From Flaccisagitta enflata (taxonomy: Eukaryota; Chaetognatha; Sagittoidea; Aphragmophora): 64,000 nucleotides of DNA. The position numbers were made by a program, and so were the translations under genes. Below are positions 1 through 15,135 of this stretch, piece after piece (position 1 is the first letter of the stretch; each line of letters opens with the position of its first letter). A model generated the notes under the pieces. That model saw only the letters and a list, made by a program, of their open reading frames with translations. It did not search any database and had not been told where the DNA came from. Location: assembly GCA_965153355.1 (NCBI GenBank), contig OZ231128.1, positions 25,978,001 through 26,042,000 of the forward strand. Reading direction: 5' to 3'.

Positions 1-375
1 ATTGGAGTGAGAGCAGGGCAGCGGCCTCAAAGGGCCAATGTTCTGCAGGATACAAGGGTGAATTTCCGTACCTCCTGAGAAGGCATATTTGAGACCTTTG
101 TCCCAATTTTCCATGATATTCTATGGGAGTTTTGCATTTTTATCAATTTCTCATCAATTTGCCATGTTATTCAATGGAAATTTCACATTTCTTTTATTTT
201 TCATCAGTTTTCAATGTTATTCAATGGGAAGTTTGCATTTTATCAATAAACCATGTTATTTAATGGGAATTTTGAGGTTTGAGAAGCTTGGTGGGGATGG
301 ATGTACAGACGTACGGACATATGGAAATTCACCCTGTATCCTACAAGACATCGGCCCTTTGGGGCCGCTGCCCAA
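1..375. repeat. Long-TIR fold-back repeat, GGGCAGCGG type, copy 1
   Basis: The left arm (about 17-70) starts GGGCAGCGGCC and runs through a motif reading GGATACAAGGGTGAATTTCC. The right arm (about 320-373) is its inverted copy and ends CCGCTGCCC. The interior holds three or four degenerate ~45-bp repeats around CATGTTATTCAATGGGAA. A second copy lies at 53960-54548, so these arms define a repeat family. No coding potential is recognised. Confidence 0.7.
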
Positions 376-597
376 AGACGGAAAAATGAATGAGTGAATG
401 AATTATCCCATGAATGAATTAAGGAAAAATCTTTGATTCAAATTGCGAATGTGCATCAGTAAATTCTAGCTCAAACTAGAGCCATTCATTTGACCGTCGG
501 TTTGTCTTAGAACCAGGCCCTTACCCTAAGTAGAAGTCGAGAAAATTGATGTATTTAGTTGACATTTGTTTTTGGATTGGATAAATTGAATGACTGA

Positions 598-738
<141 letters not shown>

Positions 739-741
739 TGA

Positions 742-776
<35 letters not shown>

Positions 777-778
777 GG

Positions 779-3518
<2,740 letters not shown>

Positions 3519-3733
3519 CATACACACAAAATACCAAGAATTGACCGGCAGACTGACGGAAAGACGTGGCGGCAGAGAATTGGATTGAGAGTGAAGAGCA
3601 AGACACAAAAAAGCAGATAGCAAATTTAGAATCAAGAGAATCAGACATGCTTTTACGGGCAAGCAGCGTCCATGGCAATCAAAAGATCTCAATTAAAACT
3701 TGTCATATTTTATGTCTCCATTTGCATTTTTAG

Positions 3734-3785
3734 ATGTTTTTCACGTTCGGATCATTTGGCGCTTCACATGAAACGACATCTTTGA
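3734..3785 (+). CDS. KLF-type zinc-finger factor, last coding exon (finger 3)
   Basis: Acceptor GCATTTTTAG precedes 3734. The first base completes the AG left by the exon ending at 737. The exon encodes the rest of finger 3, with helix FSRSDHLALHMKRH, then Leu and TGA at 3783-3785. Ending immediately after the third finger is typical of KLF proteins. Codon phase, finger spacing and the RSDEL/RSDHL helix pair agree with the exon at 614-737. The ~3-kb intron is therefore real rather than a break between two genes. Confidence 0.9.
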
Positions 3786-4127
3786 AAAGCGACATCTTTG
3801 ATCAAGTTGAATTTTTGATCAAGTTGAATTCCATCAAAAAAGTGTCAAAAGTGTTTACGTCTTCTTGTTCTAATCATTCCCTTTGACAAAGTCTACACTC
3901 TTTTCAAAAACGTCAACCTCGCATTTTCTCTTTACTTCCTCCTTCGTCGTTGCGACACTTTAAAGCGTCCATTTTGTCGACAGTTCGTGTTCGGTTTTCG
4001 TAGTTCGTGTATTCATTTTCAACTACGCCTAGGGCGTGTTTCTAGTGACGACAATATATCGCGTTTGTTCCCGTGAAACGCGTTTACAGCGTGAACAGAT
4101 AATCGGTGTGTTTCTACTCAAAGACAC

Positions 4128-4282
4128 AACAAGGCTGGATACACGGCCATCAGTTGCGGACGGGTGGGCAGGGGCGGAAATGCGCGTTTTCCCACTTTTT
4201 GACTCGATGGTTACGGACGGACCGACGGACCTACGGACCGACGGACGGACAAAGCCTCTTATAGAGTTGCGTGTCCGCAACT
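4128..4282 (+). mobile_element. AACAAGGCC-family short element (AGTTGCGGAC subtype)
   Basis: The head AACAAGGCTGGATACACGGC is followed by the motif AGTTGCGGAC, a GGAC/GACC-rich microsatellite core, and the 3' hairpin AGTTGCGTGTCCGCAACT. The next family member begins at the very next base (4283), giving a head-to-tail pair. Confidence 0.8.
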
Positions 4283-6393
4283 AACAAGGCCAACACCTAT
4301 AAGTCGCGTGCAGGACAAAAATAACTGAACTGAACTGACTCCTTATTGTATCTTTTTATCGAAAATCAAACTTAAAAGCAACCCAAAACAGACCCAAACC
4401 AGACCCAAACCAGACTCAAACCAGACTCAAACCAGACTCAAACCAGACTCAAACCGGATTTAAACCAGACCTAAATCAGACATAAACCAGACATAAACCA
4501 GATTTAAGCCAGACTCAAACCAGACTCAAACCAGACTCAAACCAGACTCAAACCAGACTCAAACCAGACTCAAACCAGACTCAAACCAGACTCAAACCAG
4601 ACTCAAACCAGACTCAAACCAGACTCAAACCAGACTCAAACCAGACTCAAACCAGATTCAAACCAGACTTAAACCAGACCGAAACCAGGCTCAAACCAGG
4701 CTCAAACCAGGCTCAAACTAGAATCAAACCAGACTCAAACCAGACTCAAACCAGACTCAAACCAGACTCAAACCAGACTCAAACAAGAAATTAAACCAGA
4801 CCAAAACCAGACCAAAACCAGACCAAAACCAGACCTAAATCAGACCAAAATCATACCAAAATCAAACAAAAACCAGACACAAACCAGACATACACCAGAC
4901 CTAACCCAGACCTAAACCAGACATAAATCAGACATGAACCAGTCTTAAACCAGACTTAAACCAGACTTAAACCAGACTTAAACCAGACTTAAACCAGACT
5001 TAAACCAGACTTAAACCAGACTTAAACCAGACTTATCTTCAATATCATTTTCCCAGCAGCTTAAACCAGCAGACTTAAACCATTAGACCTGCAGACTTAA
5101 ACCATTAGATTTAAACCAGCAGACTTCAACCAGCAGACTTTAACCAGCAGACTTTAACCAGCAGACTTTAACCAAAATGACCAAAAATGACCAAAAATGA
5201 CCAAAATGACCAAAATGACCAAAATGACCAAAGATGACCAAAGATGACCATAAATGACCAAGAATGACCAATTTGGCCAAAATAACCAAAAATGACCAAA
5301 AATGACCAAACATGACCAAAATGACCAAAAACGAACAAAAATGTCCAAAAAAGACCAAAAATGACCAAAAATAACAAAAATGGACCAAAAATGACCAAAA
5401 ACGACCAAAAATGACCAAAATGACCAAAAACGACCCAAAAATGACCAAAAATGACCAAAGATGACCAAAAATGACCAAATATGACCAAAAATTATCAAAG
5501 TGACCTAAAATGACCTAAAATGACCTCAAATGACCTGAAAGTCCAAAAATGACCAAAAATGACCAAAAATGACATAAAATGACACAAAATGACCCAAGAT
5601 GACCCAAGATGACCCAAAATGACCAAAAATGATCAAAAATGACCAAAATTGATCAAAAATGACCAAAATGACCAACATGACCAAAATGCCCAAAAATGAT
5701 AAAAAAAGACCAAAAATGACAAAAAATGATCAAAAATAGCCAGAAATGTCCAAAAATGACACAAAATGACCCAAAACAACCCAAAATGACCCAAAATGAC
5801 CAAAAATGACCAAAAATGATCAAATATGACCAAAATTGATCAAAAATGACCAAAATGACCAAAATGACCAAAATGACCAAAATGACCAAAAATGACCAAA
5901 AATGACAAAAAAATGATCAAAAATAACCAGAAATGACCCAAAATGATCAAAAATGATCAAAAATGATCAAAAATGATCAAAAATGATCAAAAATGACCAA
6001 AAATGACCAAAATGACCAAAATGGCCAAAATGACAAAAATGATCAAAGTGACCAAAAATGACCAAAAATGATCAAAAATGATTAAAAATGATTAGAAATG
6101 ATTAAAAATGATTATGAATGATCAAAAACGACCAAAAATGACCAAAAATGACCAAAAATGACCAAAATGACCAAAATGACCAAAATGACCAAAATGACCA
6201 AAAATGACCAAAAATGACCAAAAATGACTAAAAGCAACCAAAAATGACCAAAAATGACTAAAAGCAACCAAAAATGACCAAAAATGACACAAAAAAGCAA
6301 AGTGTTACCGACCGACCGACCGACCGACCGACCGACGGACCGACCGACCGACCGACAGAGCGGGTTGTAGAGTCGCGTGCACGCGACTAAAAA
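4283..6393 (+). mobile_element. Long AACAAGGCC-family element carrying two satellite arrays
   Basis: The head is AACAAGGCCAACACCTATAA followed by AGTCGCGTGC. Next comes an ~11-bp array of CAGACTCAAAC type (about 4380-5035), a ~10-bp array TGACCAAAAA (about 5160-6300), a GACC core, and the 3' hairpin AGTCGCGTGCACGCGACT plus AAAAA. The same order of modules recurs at 18885-21708, so this is one unit rather than chance neighbours. Open frames across the arrays are repeat translation. Confidence 0.8.
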
Positions 6394-7075
6394 CGATTCT
6401 AAGGTGGGTTTTGCAAATCGCGATTTTACTTCACTCTTCCTGAGAAAAATTTGGAGCACAAGGTAGATTCGAACCAACTCCAAATTGTCTTATGGAATTG
6501 ATTTCTATTTAATTCTGAAGTCAAGCCCCTAACCAACCACGCCATTAGAGCATTCACTTAAACTTGTTAAACTTTGGTGGCCTATTTTTATAACTTTGGA
6601 TCACTTTATGGAGTTCCGTTCTGTAATGGCTATCTCATTCAATTGCCTTTCTATAACAGGACAAATGATTTCAACAATCTCTGTGATAGTCTCAGTGGCG
6701 CAGGTGGGAAGGCGAGGGCTTCATGTTCTCTGAGTCAGATTACTTTTGAGTGTGGGTTCTATCCCTGCAAGGGGCTAATATTTTTTCAGGATAAGGGTGG
6801 TTAAAATCGCGAATCTTAGAACCTACCTGAAAAACGTGTTTGTGGCTTTGAGTAGATACGCACCCATTGAGGAATTTCAACTATCCTACATGAAGTGAGC
6901 AAGGGATCCTACATGAAGTGAGCAAGGGAGCTTTGAATGAAGTGAGCGACCAAAGCGAATGAAGCAAAGTGGAGCAAACTGGAATGCTGTAGGGCGGAGT
7001 GCTGCAGAGCGAGTGAGCAGAGTGAGCGCGAGCGGTGCGAGCGAACAAACGTAGCAAACGACCGAGTGGCCCGTT
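6394..7075. other. No gene recognised
   Basis: This stretch is unique-looking sequence with GAGTGAGC/GCGAGCG-rich short repeats near 6890-7070. I see no homologous protein, splice structure or RNA gene. Confidence 0.5.
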
Positions 7076-7243
7076 AACAAGGCCGGATACACGGCAATCC
7101 AGTCGCGGACGGTTGGGCAGGAGCAGTAACGCGAAAACGACTCGGAAATAAAAAAATGTGACGGACCGACGGACGGACGGACGGACCTACCGACCTACCG
7201 ACCGACACGGCAAGGTGTAGAGTCGCGTGTCCGCGACTAAAAA
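7076..7243 (+). mobile_element. AACAAGGCC-family short element (AGTCGCGGAC subtype)
   Basis: The element has head AACAAGGCCGGATACACGGC, subterminal AGTCGCGGAC, a GGAC/GACC core, and the 3' hairpin AGTCGCGTGTCCGCGACT followed by AAAAA. It is intact compared with other copies. Confidence 0.85.
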
Positions 7244-7654
7244 CACGATTGTCTGTGACTAGAAACGCGCCCTTAATTTGTCGTGGTTCCTCGCCAATTT
7301 TCGGCTTTTGCCCATTCTCGTCACCTCTTCGTCAACCTTTTGATTTGTCATGGTGTCGTCATTCCACAGACCTTTAAGGCTCTCCGTCTTTTTAAACTCC
7401 TTGTGCCTTTTTCTTTTGTGGCCTCACTGATTAGTGATTAGTGATTTATTACTCTTGCCCTAATACAAAAAATATCTTTTTCATTGTTCGTTGACCATAT
7501 TTGTTCTACTCAAAACTAGTCGATCTTTATCATTCTAAAAAAACCAAGTTTTCTTACAATTCTTTTTCTGCCTTTGGTGCATATAGAACTGGGGCTTTTG
7601 GACTATTGAGAATAGACTAATTTGAAGGCTGATAAACTCTGACCGTTATCATTA

Positions 7655-7706
<52 letters not shown>

Positions 7707-7904
7707 ATCAACACACTGCCATTAATACACTTTATCTGGTTCTAGTCTGTATGCTGACATTATGACTTAAATATGCATTTCGGCCCAACAATTTTCTCGT
7801 GCCTTTCCAATTCCCGTTCCCGTTGTGCCTCTTTCCTAATGCCTCAAATTGCATCATGTCAAAAGAATCCTAAGGATCAATCCTTTGGCCCAATGATCTA
7901 TTCG

Positions 7905-8098
7905 TTTTTAGTAGCGGACACGCGACTCTAGAACTTGCCGTGTCGGTCTGTCGGTTGCTCTGTCGGTCATGTCACATTTTTGAATAGCGAGCGGTTTCGG
8001 CAGTGCTGCCCATGCCCAACAAAATGTGAGTCTTTTTTTTTTTGCCATTCCACTCCTACCCACCTATCCGCGACTGGGGAAGGGTATATGACCTTGTT
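7905..8098 (-). mobile_element. AACAAGGCC-family short element, degenerate
   Basis: On the minus strand the 3' end appears as TTTTTAGTAGCGGACACGCG and the head as ACCTTGTT at 8092-8098. The hairpin arm and head carry substitutions, so this is an older copy. Confidence 0.65.
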
Positions 8099-9473
8099 GA
8101 AAGAACAGATAAGAAAAAATTCGGAAAATACATGTCAAGAAACATGTATGACAAAATTGTAATGAACATTTTGCTATACAGTGATGAGAATGTTGTCTTA
8201 TGAAATACAGTAACAAATACAGGAAGAATTTATTGAGCGTTGGAAATTCAAAGGATATAGACACGAGCGCTGCAAGATAGTGATTCTCATGACATGATGA
8301 TATTGTAGATTATGCTGTCTTTCTTCAAATTGACGAATTCGTTTCTCTTTGTCATTTCTCTGTCATTCAATGTTTATTGATTGCTTCCATTGCGCCCTCA
8401 TGAAAAAATACCCTTTGTATTCCATTGTTATGTCCTAAAATAGATCTTTTCTTTCCTGACCAATTGAAATATGGTTTTATTGTTCCATTTTTTAAATTGG
8501 TCAAAAAAAAAGGGATTTATTTTTAATGAATTTTGTTCCGTTCTTTACATTTCACTTTTTTTTTCAATTACAACAGCGCATGTGCCTTGTCAATCACTCA
8601 TTTCAATCAAGCATATTCGTAAAATTTAGTCAGTGGTAAAGGGGAAATTATTACACATACGACATGGAGAACTGATTTATACCACTTGCTATTCGACACC
8701 TTTCAGATGAAAAAATCCTATCATAATTACCATCTCTACCCCAGTGAAGGGACCCACTACATCCCCCAACATCCCATCTCAAACTCCAAAAAAGCGGAGG
8801 GCTTCATATGCCATTCAAGGTCTCGAGAAAAAAATAAATAAGATCAGAGATGTGGGAAAATCAGAAGCTGAAAAGCCATGATTCCAATAGTGTAATTTTC
8901 CATTAACTGTCATCGATAAAATAGTGCCATGACCGTCCAATTCTTTAGTGAAATCCGCCAAAATGCTTGAAAAGTACATGCAAAAATTTTTTCAGCCTTT
9001 AATTTTCATATTTTCATGCATTTTTAAAAAAAAACATGAAAAATGTCAGCTGACAAAACAAAATTGAAATTTCTGACCTATGAACTTTGAATTTTTGTTT
9101 ACCCATGTTCCCGTTGGAGTTAGTACACAAGATTTGAACTGTAGTTAGGGGACGCATTGAGGCGTGTGCATGCCAAATTTCATCCTACTGGGATGATTTT
9201 GAGTGTGCTTTTTTACATTTTTTCGGATAAAAAATGCCTCAAAATGAATTTTCAAAAAAAACATTTTTGTTCCGCAGAATTTTAATACAAGAACATGAGG
9301 ACAAAATTCGCATTTCTAAAAACATCAGATCCATTGTATGGGATTTTACATGCGTCTAATGTTTTTTGTTTTTTCCATTTCTCATTTTCTATGCGAAATT
9401 AAAATTCTGCGCAGCAGAGGTAATGCTAAATTTTGAACAAGAAAATTCAGCTACTGCCCGATTAACGGATGTG

Positions 9474-9474
<1 letters not shown>
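8099..9474. other. AT-rich stretch without recognised gene
   Basis: I see no conserved protein, splice-supported exon or clear terminal repeat here. It ends at a (TA)n tract near 9475-9522. Confidence 0.5.
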
Positions 9475-9527
<53 letters not shown>

Positions 9528-9949
9528 AAAAAGACTAGCACGAATGTTAGTAACTCAGTGTCGTTGGAGTATGGAATAAAAAGATGGATGCACAGATTGA
9601 AAAACTTTTTTTCATCATAAAATTACAGAAAAACGTCGTCATCTGATATGTTTCACATTAAGCTCATCAAGAGATGACCTGAAGCAACGAGAAAAAATAA
9701 TTAGTAATAACAAAGTACTACCAAATATGCAAATGTAAATAAGTATCACATAAAAGTCAAATATGAGTCGCATTTGAGTCGCATTAGAATCACATTCGAG
9801 ACGTATTTGAGTCTCATTTGAGTCAGAAATATTCAAAAACTGAGAATAATCCGTTAATGAGAGAGAGAGAGAGATCGCTTAAAATCAAGTGATTGACAAG
9901 AAATTTTTGTCACCAGGTGGAAATACACCAAAAGAGCATCTGAAGCCCA

Positions 9950-10975
9950 TTAACCAAGCTTTGACTGATTCAATGCCGGTTGAAACTTTTGTATGAAATA
10001 GGACTCATACTGCAGTATGGTTTGGTGATCGCGATTTGTACTATGAACTTTAAAAAAAGGCGTCATAGAATAGTGACCATTACCACATGTTGCAAGATGT
10101 TCGTGGACGCCTTGTGTGTGATATTTTTTGTCACTTATGGCCCTTCTGTAGTCACCATTACGTTCTCTAACAGTTCTTTCCGTTTGGCCAATGTAGTTTA
10201 GGCCACACGTTTGGCATGTGAGGGCGTATAACACATTTATGGTATCGCATGTGAAGTGCCATCTTAGCTCAAAAGGTTCATTTGAGCCATGAAAAACAAA
10301 AGATGTGCATTCGTTAATATTGTCACAGCACTTTCACGGTTGACCTCTAGTTTTTTGCTTAACTTTAGAACAGGCCTTTACACTCCCAGGAGTTGATTGA
10401 ACTTGTCCTTCAAAACGTGGATGAAAGAGAAGAGATCGTAAATTTGGGGGCTGTCGTCTAGCCGCAACGATTTTTCTGCCATTCATAACCTTCTTCATTC
10501 TTTCACTTGGTGCAAGTATGGAAGTGGATTGGCAAATAATGTCGAGGACTTGAGGGTTTGCTGAATTATGTGTATGGACAAAAGGAATGTTTTCATCCAC
10601 AGATGGGCTTTTTTGAGCCTGAACAAGAGAATCTCGATCGACTGCTTTTGCACGTTCAATTCCGTTCGATGACACTGCACTCGGATATTGTTTTTTCTTC
10701 AGATAACCCTGTAATTCGCGCAAACGGTAATCTCGAGTTTCAGGATTTGAGACTACAGTGCAAATTTTCCTCGCCAAAGTGTATGGAACATTTGTCAACG
10801 TTTTGTGAGGATGGAATGAGAAAAACTGGACATAATTATGGCTGTCAGTTTTTTTGTAATAAATGTCTGTTTCCAGATCATTGCGTTCTGTTAAATGGAA
10901 ACTGATATCGAGAAATGGAAGTGATTTACCCATCTCCATAGTGGAATGAATCTTGGGATCCAGATTATTCAAATG
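9950..10975 (-). pseudogene. Penelope-like element: RT C-terminus plus GIY-YIG endonuclease, decayed
   Basis: Reading right to left, the first part is the C-terminal part of a Penelope-type reverse transcriptase: LPFLDISF, then [16 protein letters not shown], then [19 protein letters not shown]. After it comes a Cys-rich linker and a GIY-YIG nuclease core with LYALTCQTCGLNYIGQTERT. In this family the nuclease nicks the target for insertion. One in-frame TGA (10334-10336) interrupts an otherwise continuous frame; an Arg codon CGA mutated at CpG would explain it. The catalytic RT palm is missing because the 5' side ends abruptly in an ATATGTATAC array at 10976. Confidence 0.85.
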
Positions 10976-11160
10976 TATATATATATGAAATATATACATA
11001 TATGTATATATACATATATGTATATACATATATGTATATACATATATGTATATACATATATGTATATACATATATGTATATACATATATGTATATACATA
11101 TATGTATATACATATATGTATATACATATATGTATATACATATATACATATATATATTTT
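10976..11160. repeat. (ATATGTATATAC)n minisatellite
   Basis: About 14 units of a 14-bp palindromic motif alternate ATATGTATATACAT. The array lies exactly at the truncated end of the Penelope-like element. It is open in several frames (poly-YIHIC) without meaning. Confidence 0.9.
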
Positions 11161-11292
11161 TGCATACATATATATCAATTTTGTTTATATGTATACATAT
11201 ATATGTATATTGCGTGTATATTTATCCCGTATACATTTATGTATATGTACAATAGATATTGTCTAGACTTGAGATAACGGGGGCACGCCATA

Positions 11293-12269
11293 TTTTCATT
11301 AAAAGAATGCATTGATTATTTCACTAGTCGTGGTTTGAATATTTATGCAGCTTTTTTAGATTGCTCAAAAGGCTTTGATAAAGTCAATCACAGTGGAATG
11401 TACATTAAACTAATGAATCGAGGAATACCACTTTGTTTCTTAGACTTACTTATATACTGGTATTCTAATCTGACTAGTTGGTAAAATGGAATGGTGTTTT
11501 CAGTGAAATTTTGCGTGTGTACTCTGGAGTGCGTCAAGGCGGGGTTCTTAGTCCGTGTCTTTTTGCGGTTTATTTTGACGACTTAATAAATCAGTTGAAA
11601 AGATTAAATGTCGGTAGTCATATCATTGATTTGTTTCTAGCATGCATTGTCTACGCGGATCACATTTGTTTATTAGCACCATGTCGCTCAGCCTTACAAT
11701 TGTTACTGGATACATGTGTAGCTTACGGCCTATCGTGGTGTTTATCTTATAATCCATTGAAATCCAAGGTTATGCATTTTGGCAAAAGTGTTCAAACACC
11801 AAATTTTACAATGTACGGGAAGCAACTCGAATATGTTGATAGGTACAAATACTTAGGTGTTACCGTCCTTTCTGGTACTACTTTTTCAACATCGCATTTG
11901 AAACCATTAATCAAATTTCGTTCAGCTGCTAACACAGTACTAAATGTTCATCAGAAACCATCCGAGCCTATTCTTATGAAAATGCTTTACGCCACTTGTG
12001 TCCCTCATCTAACTTTTGCATCTGACGTTGTCTATTACAGTGCTAGTGAAATGCAGGCATTGAATGTAGCATTAAATGACTGTATTTGTCGTATATTTAC
12101 TTATAATCGGTGGGAGAGTGTCCGATATTTGCGGCTCTCATTTAGATTTCCATCATTGAATGAAATTTTTGAAAACCATTCACAGAAATTTCTAAAACAG
12201 CTTCGGACATTAGGCAATCCCACTTTGCATCGCTTGCATATGTTGTACGAGCAACGTATTTCTCAATAA
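11293..12269 (+). pseudogene. Non-LTR retrotransposon reverse transcriptase fragment
   Basis: The order of RT motifs is clear: AAFLDCSKGFDKVNH (motif A), GVRQGGVLSPCLFAVYFDDL (motif B region), YADHICLLAP (motif C), then KYLGVTVL and a thumb-like tail to TAA at 12269. Two defects are visible. A 1-base frameshift near 11480 separates WYSNLTS from VKWNG. The catalytic YADD is YADH, which should abolish polymerase activity. The endonuclease domain is absent. The clade looks jockey/CR1-like, but I cannot assign it firmly. Its last ~60 bp begin the tandem duplication unit. Confidence 0.85.
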
Positions 12270-12416
12270 TTTTCTTCCTATTTCCTCTATGAAATTAGTT
12301 TGGTAGTTTATAGGAATGTTGCTGTGTGTTCTGTCATTCATGACGAATAAAAGATGTTATTAGAGAAAAACAAATGAAACTAGAGAGGTGATATTTGAAA
12401 CATAGAGTAATAAAGA

Positions 12417-12793
12417 GATGCTTTGTTGCCCATAATAGCTGGTTGCCATAGAAACGCATTTCTATGTATTTTCGCTAAAATATCAATATTTTGAGAAATT
12501 TTTTGAGGGAACATTTTTTAAAATTGAATTTGCTACATTTTTTCCACAGTATGTTCTGTAAGAATGTCGCTCATTTAGCGGTTGCTAGGGGTTGTTACAC
12601 ATGGATACGCTCCCTAGCAACGGCCAAACGAGCGACATTCTTACAGAACATATAGTGGGAAAGTTGTAGCAAATTTGATTTTAAGCAATGTTCTCTAAAA
12701 AAATCTCTCAAAATATTGATGTTTTGGTGAGAATACATGGAAATGTGTTTCCATGGCAACCAGCTACCATAGGGAATTAAGCATCCTTTGATT
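12417..12793. repeat. Fold-back element in duplication unit A
   Basis: The left arm begins AGATGCTTTGTTGCC and passes TAGCTGGTTGCCAT. The right arm is inverted and ends GGGAATTAAGCATCC. The centre is a near-perfect stem of GAATGTCGCTC with its complement around TTGTTACACATGG (12595). The corresponding copy in unit B is at about 15347-15725. Confidence 0.75.
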
Positions 12794-14187
12794 AATCTAT
12801 GATCAAAATATTGCTTCCCCCGCCTCCATGCGTCTGTCCATAATGCTTGCCCCCGTTCTCTCAAGTCTAGACGAGATCTACTGTATGTGTGTGCGTGTGT
12901 GGGGGGGGGGCATGAGGGAGGAGAAAATAAGACCTATTGCCAAGATTTACGCGACAATTTAACAGAAAAAGGGGAAAAAGGGAAATTTCTGTTTTTTCAC
13001 AAAATCATTCATAACTTTTTTTTGGAATACAAATTCGCATTGATTTTTTCACTAAATCACTAGTGGTAACATAGGTAATGACCAGAAAATGTCAAATTTG
13101 GCCAAAAAAACCTTCAATTTTGACCTCCTGTGAATAGCATACGAGACCAGATTGTTCTCCATGTCATACGTAGATCAGTTTGAACAATTGGAATTAAGGG
13201 AAGAGGAGGTTTAATCATCTAAAGTACTTCTAGTGCTATCTGTTCATTCATGCTTGGATAAATTGTATGAACATTGAACACATCATGTTTAGTGTCCGGT
13301 CGGAACAAAGAGGCGACATTTGGAGGTAATGGCGTACACATTACACTTAGGGAGAAAGAAAAAGGTTTTCTTATCAACTATTGTATTACGATGGCATGCT
13401 ACCATGCGTGGAAAATGGCTAGAAAGAAATCTATGACTCTTTGAAATTGAGACCCAAGAAGAAAGCATCTTCAATTTCTCTGGTATTTTTATAGGCTTAG
13501 AGTTAGTGGTGCTGGTTGCAGGGGGATGGGGAGTATCTGGTTGGACGAAGTGGATGCAGGACATTATCGGCAGCAGTTGCAATACTAAGCAAATCATTGA
13601 AATTGCAAAGACCAACGCATTTGAAAGCTATCATCCTCGTCTCATGGAGAATGCACAAGGATATATCCGAGATGAAATAAGCCCGGATGCTGCTCGGTGA
13701 TGTTAGGTATTGCTCGGGGTTGCATTGTTTGCGAAAAAATCTTCATTTTCATCAGTAAAACAGTACTATAGCGGCCTCAAAAACTCAAACTCTGAGAAGT
13801 ATCATCATGACAAACAATAACATCAATTCTAAGGCGACCTTAAGCGACATCGTGCGATCCCGGGATTAAATCCCACTGTTATATAATCGGGAAAAAAGTC
13901 GAAGTCCGTCTTCGACTTTTTGACATATTCGAGAGAAACAGGGTTTTCATTTTCTTATTGGGAAGTTGAATCTCCACCAATCGAATGAGCCTCCAATAAA
14001 ATTGATAGGGTAAGTAAATCTGATAATTCTCTTTCATTTGGCGCCAAGCAGAATGCTCTACGTCAAATATTTTTTGCGCTATGATTTTTTTAAAGATTTA
14101 TTTGCAAAAAATTCAAATGAATTTTTTTTTTAAATTTTTATGATTTTGTGTAGGATCAATAAAGGAGTGTACTTATAGTTATATGAG

Positions 14188-14600
14188 CATGCAAATACAA
14201 AAAAAACATGTTTATGAGCACAGCTGCTCATCTGTGAGGGCGTTTTTGAGCATTTTAGCTCATTTAGCTCATTTAGCTCACTTAGCTCAGTTTATTCTTT
14301 CTGATTTCAAATATGATGAATAGATAAATAATTCTATACTTGATTCAGCAAGCAACTAAAAAAAACATGTCAGTGAGCAGAGCTGCTCATCTGTAAGGGC
14401 GTTTGCAAGTATTCTAGCTCATTTAACTCATTTAGCTTGCTCTTTTTCTTTGATTTTAAATAGGATGAATAAATTATTGTTTTGATTTAAGCATGCAAAT
14501 GCAAAAAAGCATGTCAGTGAGCAAAGCTGGTTGTCTGGTTGAATGATTTAAAATATTTTAGCTCATCTAGCTCATTTGGCTTGGTCCTATTTTTCTTTGG
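14188..14600. repeat. ~150-bp tandem repeat, three units
   Basis: Each unit carries GCATGCAAAT, then GAGCA-A-GCTG, then repeated TTTAGCTCA hexamers. Three degenerate units lie in tandem and are repeated in unit B near 17117-17530. Confidence 0.7.
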
Positions 14601-15135
14601 TTTTCAGTGCAATCAATACATACAAATTGTTTTTGATTTGATCTAACAAATAAAAAAATTTCCGCGACTAAAGATAAAAGTACAGTAAAAAGTGACCAAT
14701 GTTTACCACTTTTTTCCTCACGGCGACAGCCGCCATTACTGGTACAGATGACCTAATGGCATGGAGCGCCATGACACAGTGCAGTTGAAGCCAAAGAAGA
14801 TAAGCATTACAATTAGTGTAATAAATCAAAGCTATCTAATGAGATGTCAACCATACCTGCGGCTTCAATGTGCTAAGCTATGGGGGGGGGGGGTTGTTCA
14901 ATCACTCTCTGATATGTAGGAAAAGGAAATTCTCGAATTTAAGTCCCCTAAAAGAAATATCGAAGCAAAACTGAGAGAAACTATGCACTGCGGATCCTTG
15001 GAACCACCAGGACATTTTTCATATTACTCCAAGTTTTTCTTCAGTTTCATCAAAAAATATTTCATCCGGCTCTTTCAGAGAAAAATCACTTTTTGTGAAA
15101 ATGTGTTGCATACGCAACACAATGTCGCGTATGCA

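Larger units (their letters stand above)
12207..15135. repeat. 2.93-kb tandem duplication, unit A
   Basis: The unit starts inside the RT C-terminus (ACATTAGGCAATCCC) and ends in a GTTGCATACGCAAC palindrome. It is followed immediately by a second copy at 15136-18072 with only scattered substitutions and short indels. It contains a fold-back (12417-12793), a hairpin AAAGTCGAAG...CTTCGACTTT near 13890-13922, and a ~150-bp internal tandem repeat (about 14188-14600). Small frames on both strands (for example 13289-13615 and 13506-13700) are present in both units, with no evidence of selection. Confidence 0.9.

Noticed and set aside
4029-4284. Overlapping 82- and 83-codon frames on both strands
   Set aside because: They lie across an AACAAGGCC-family element. 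Similar frames recur in every copy as a by-product of its sequence.
5140-6483. Phe/Trp/Ser-rich minus-strand frames resembling membrane proteins
   Set aside because: They are translations of the TGACCAAAAA satellite (reverse complement TTTTTGGTCA). The same holds for 19248-20334.
13289-13615. 108-codon frame conserved in both units of the tandem duplication
   Set aside because: The two copies are simply young duplicates. Open frames exist on both strands, there is one conservative difference, and I recognise no domain.
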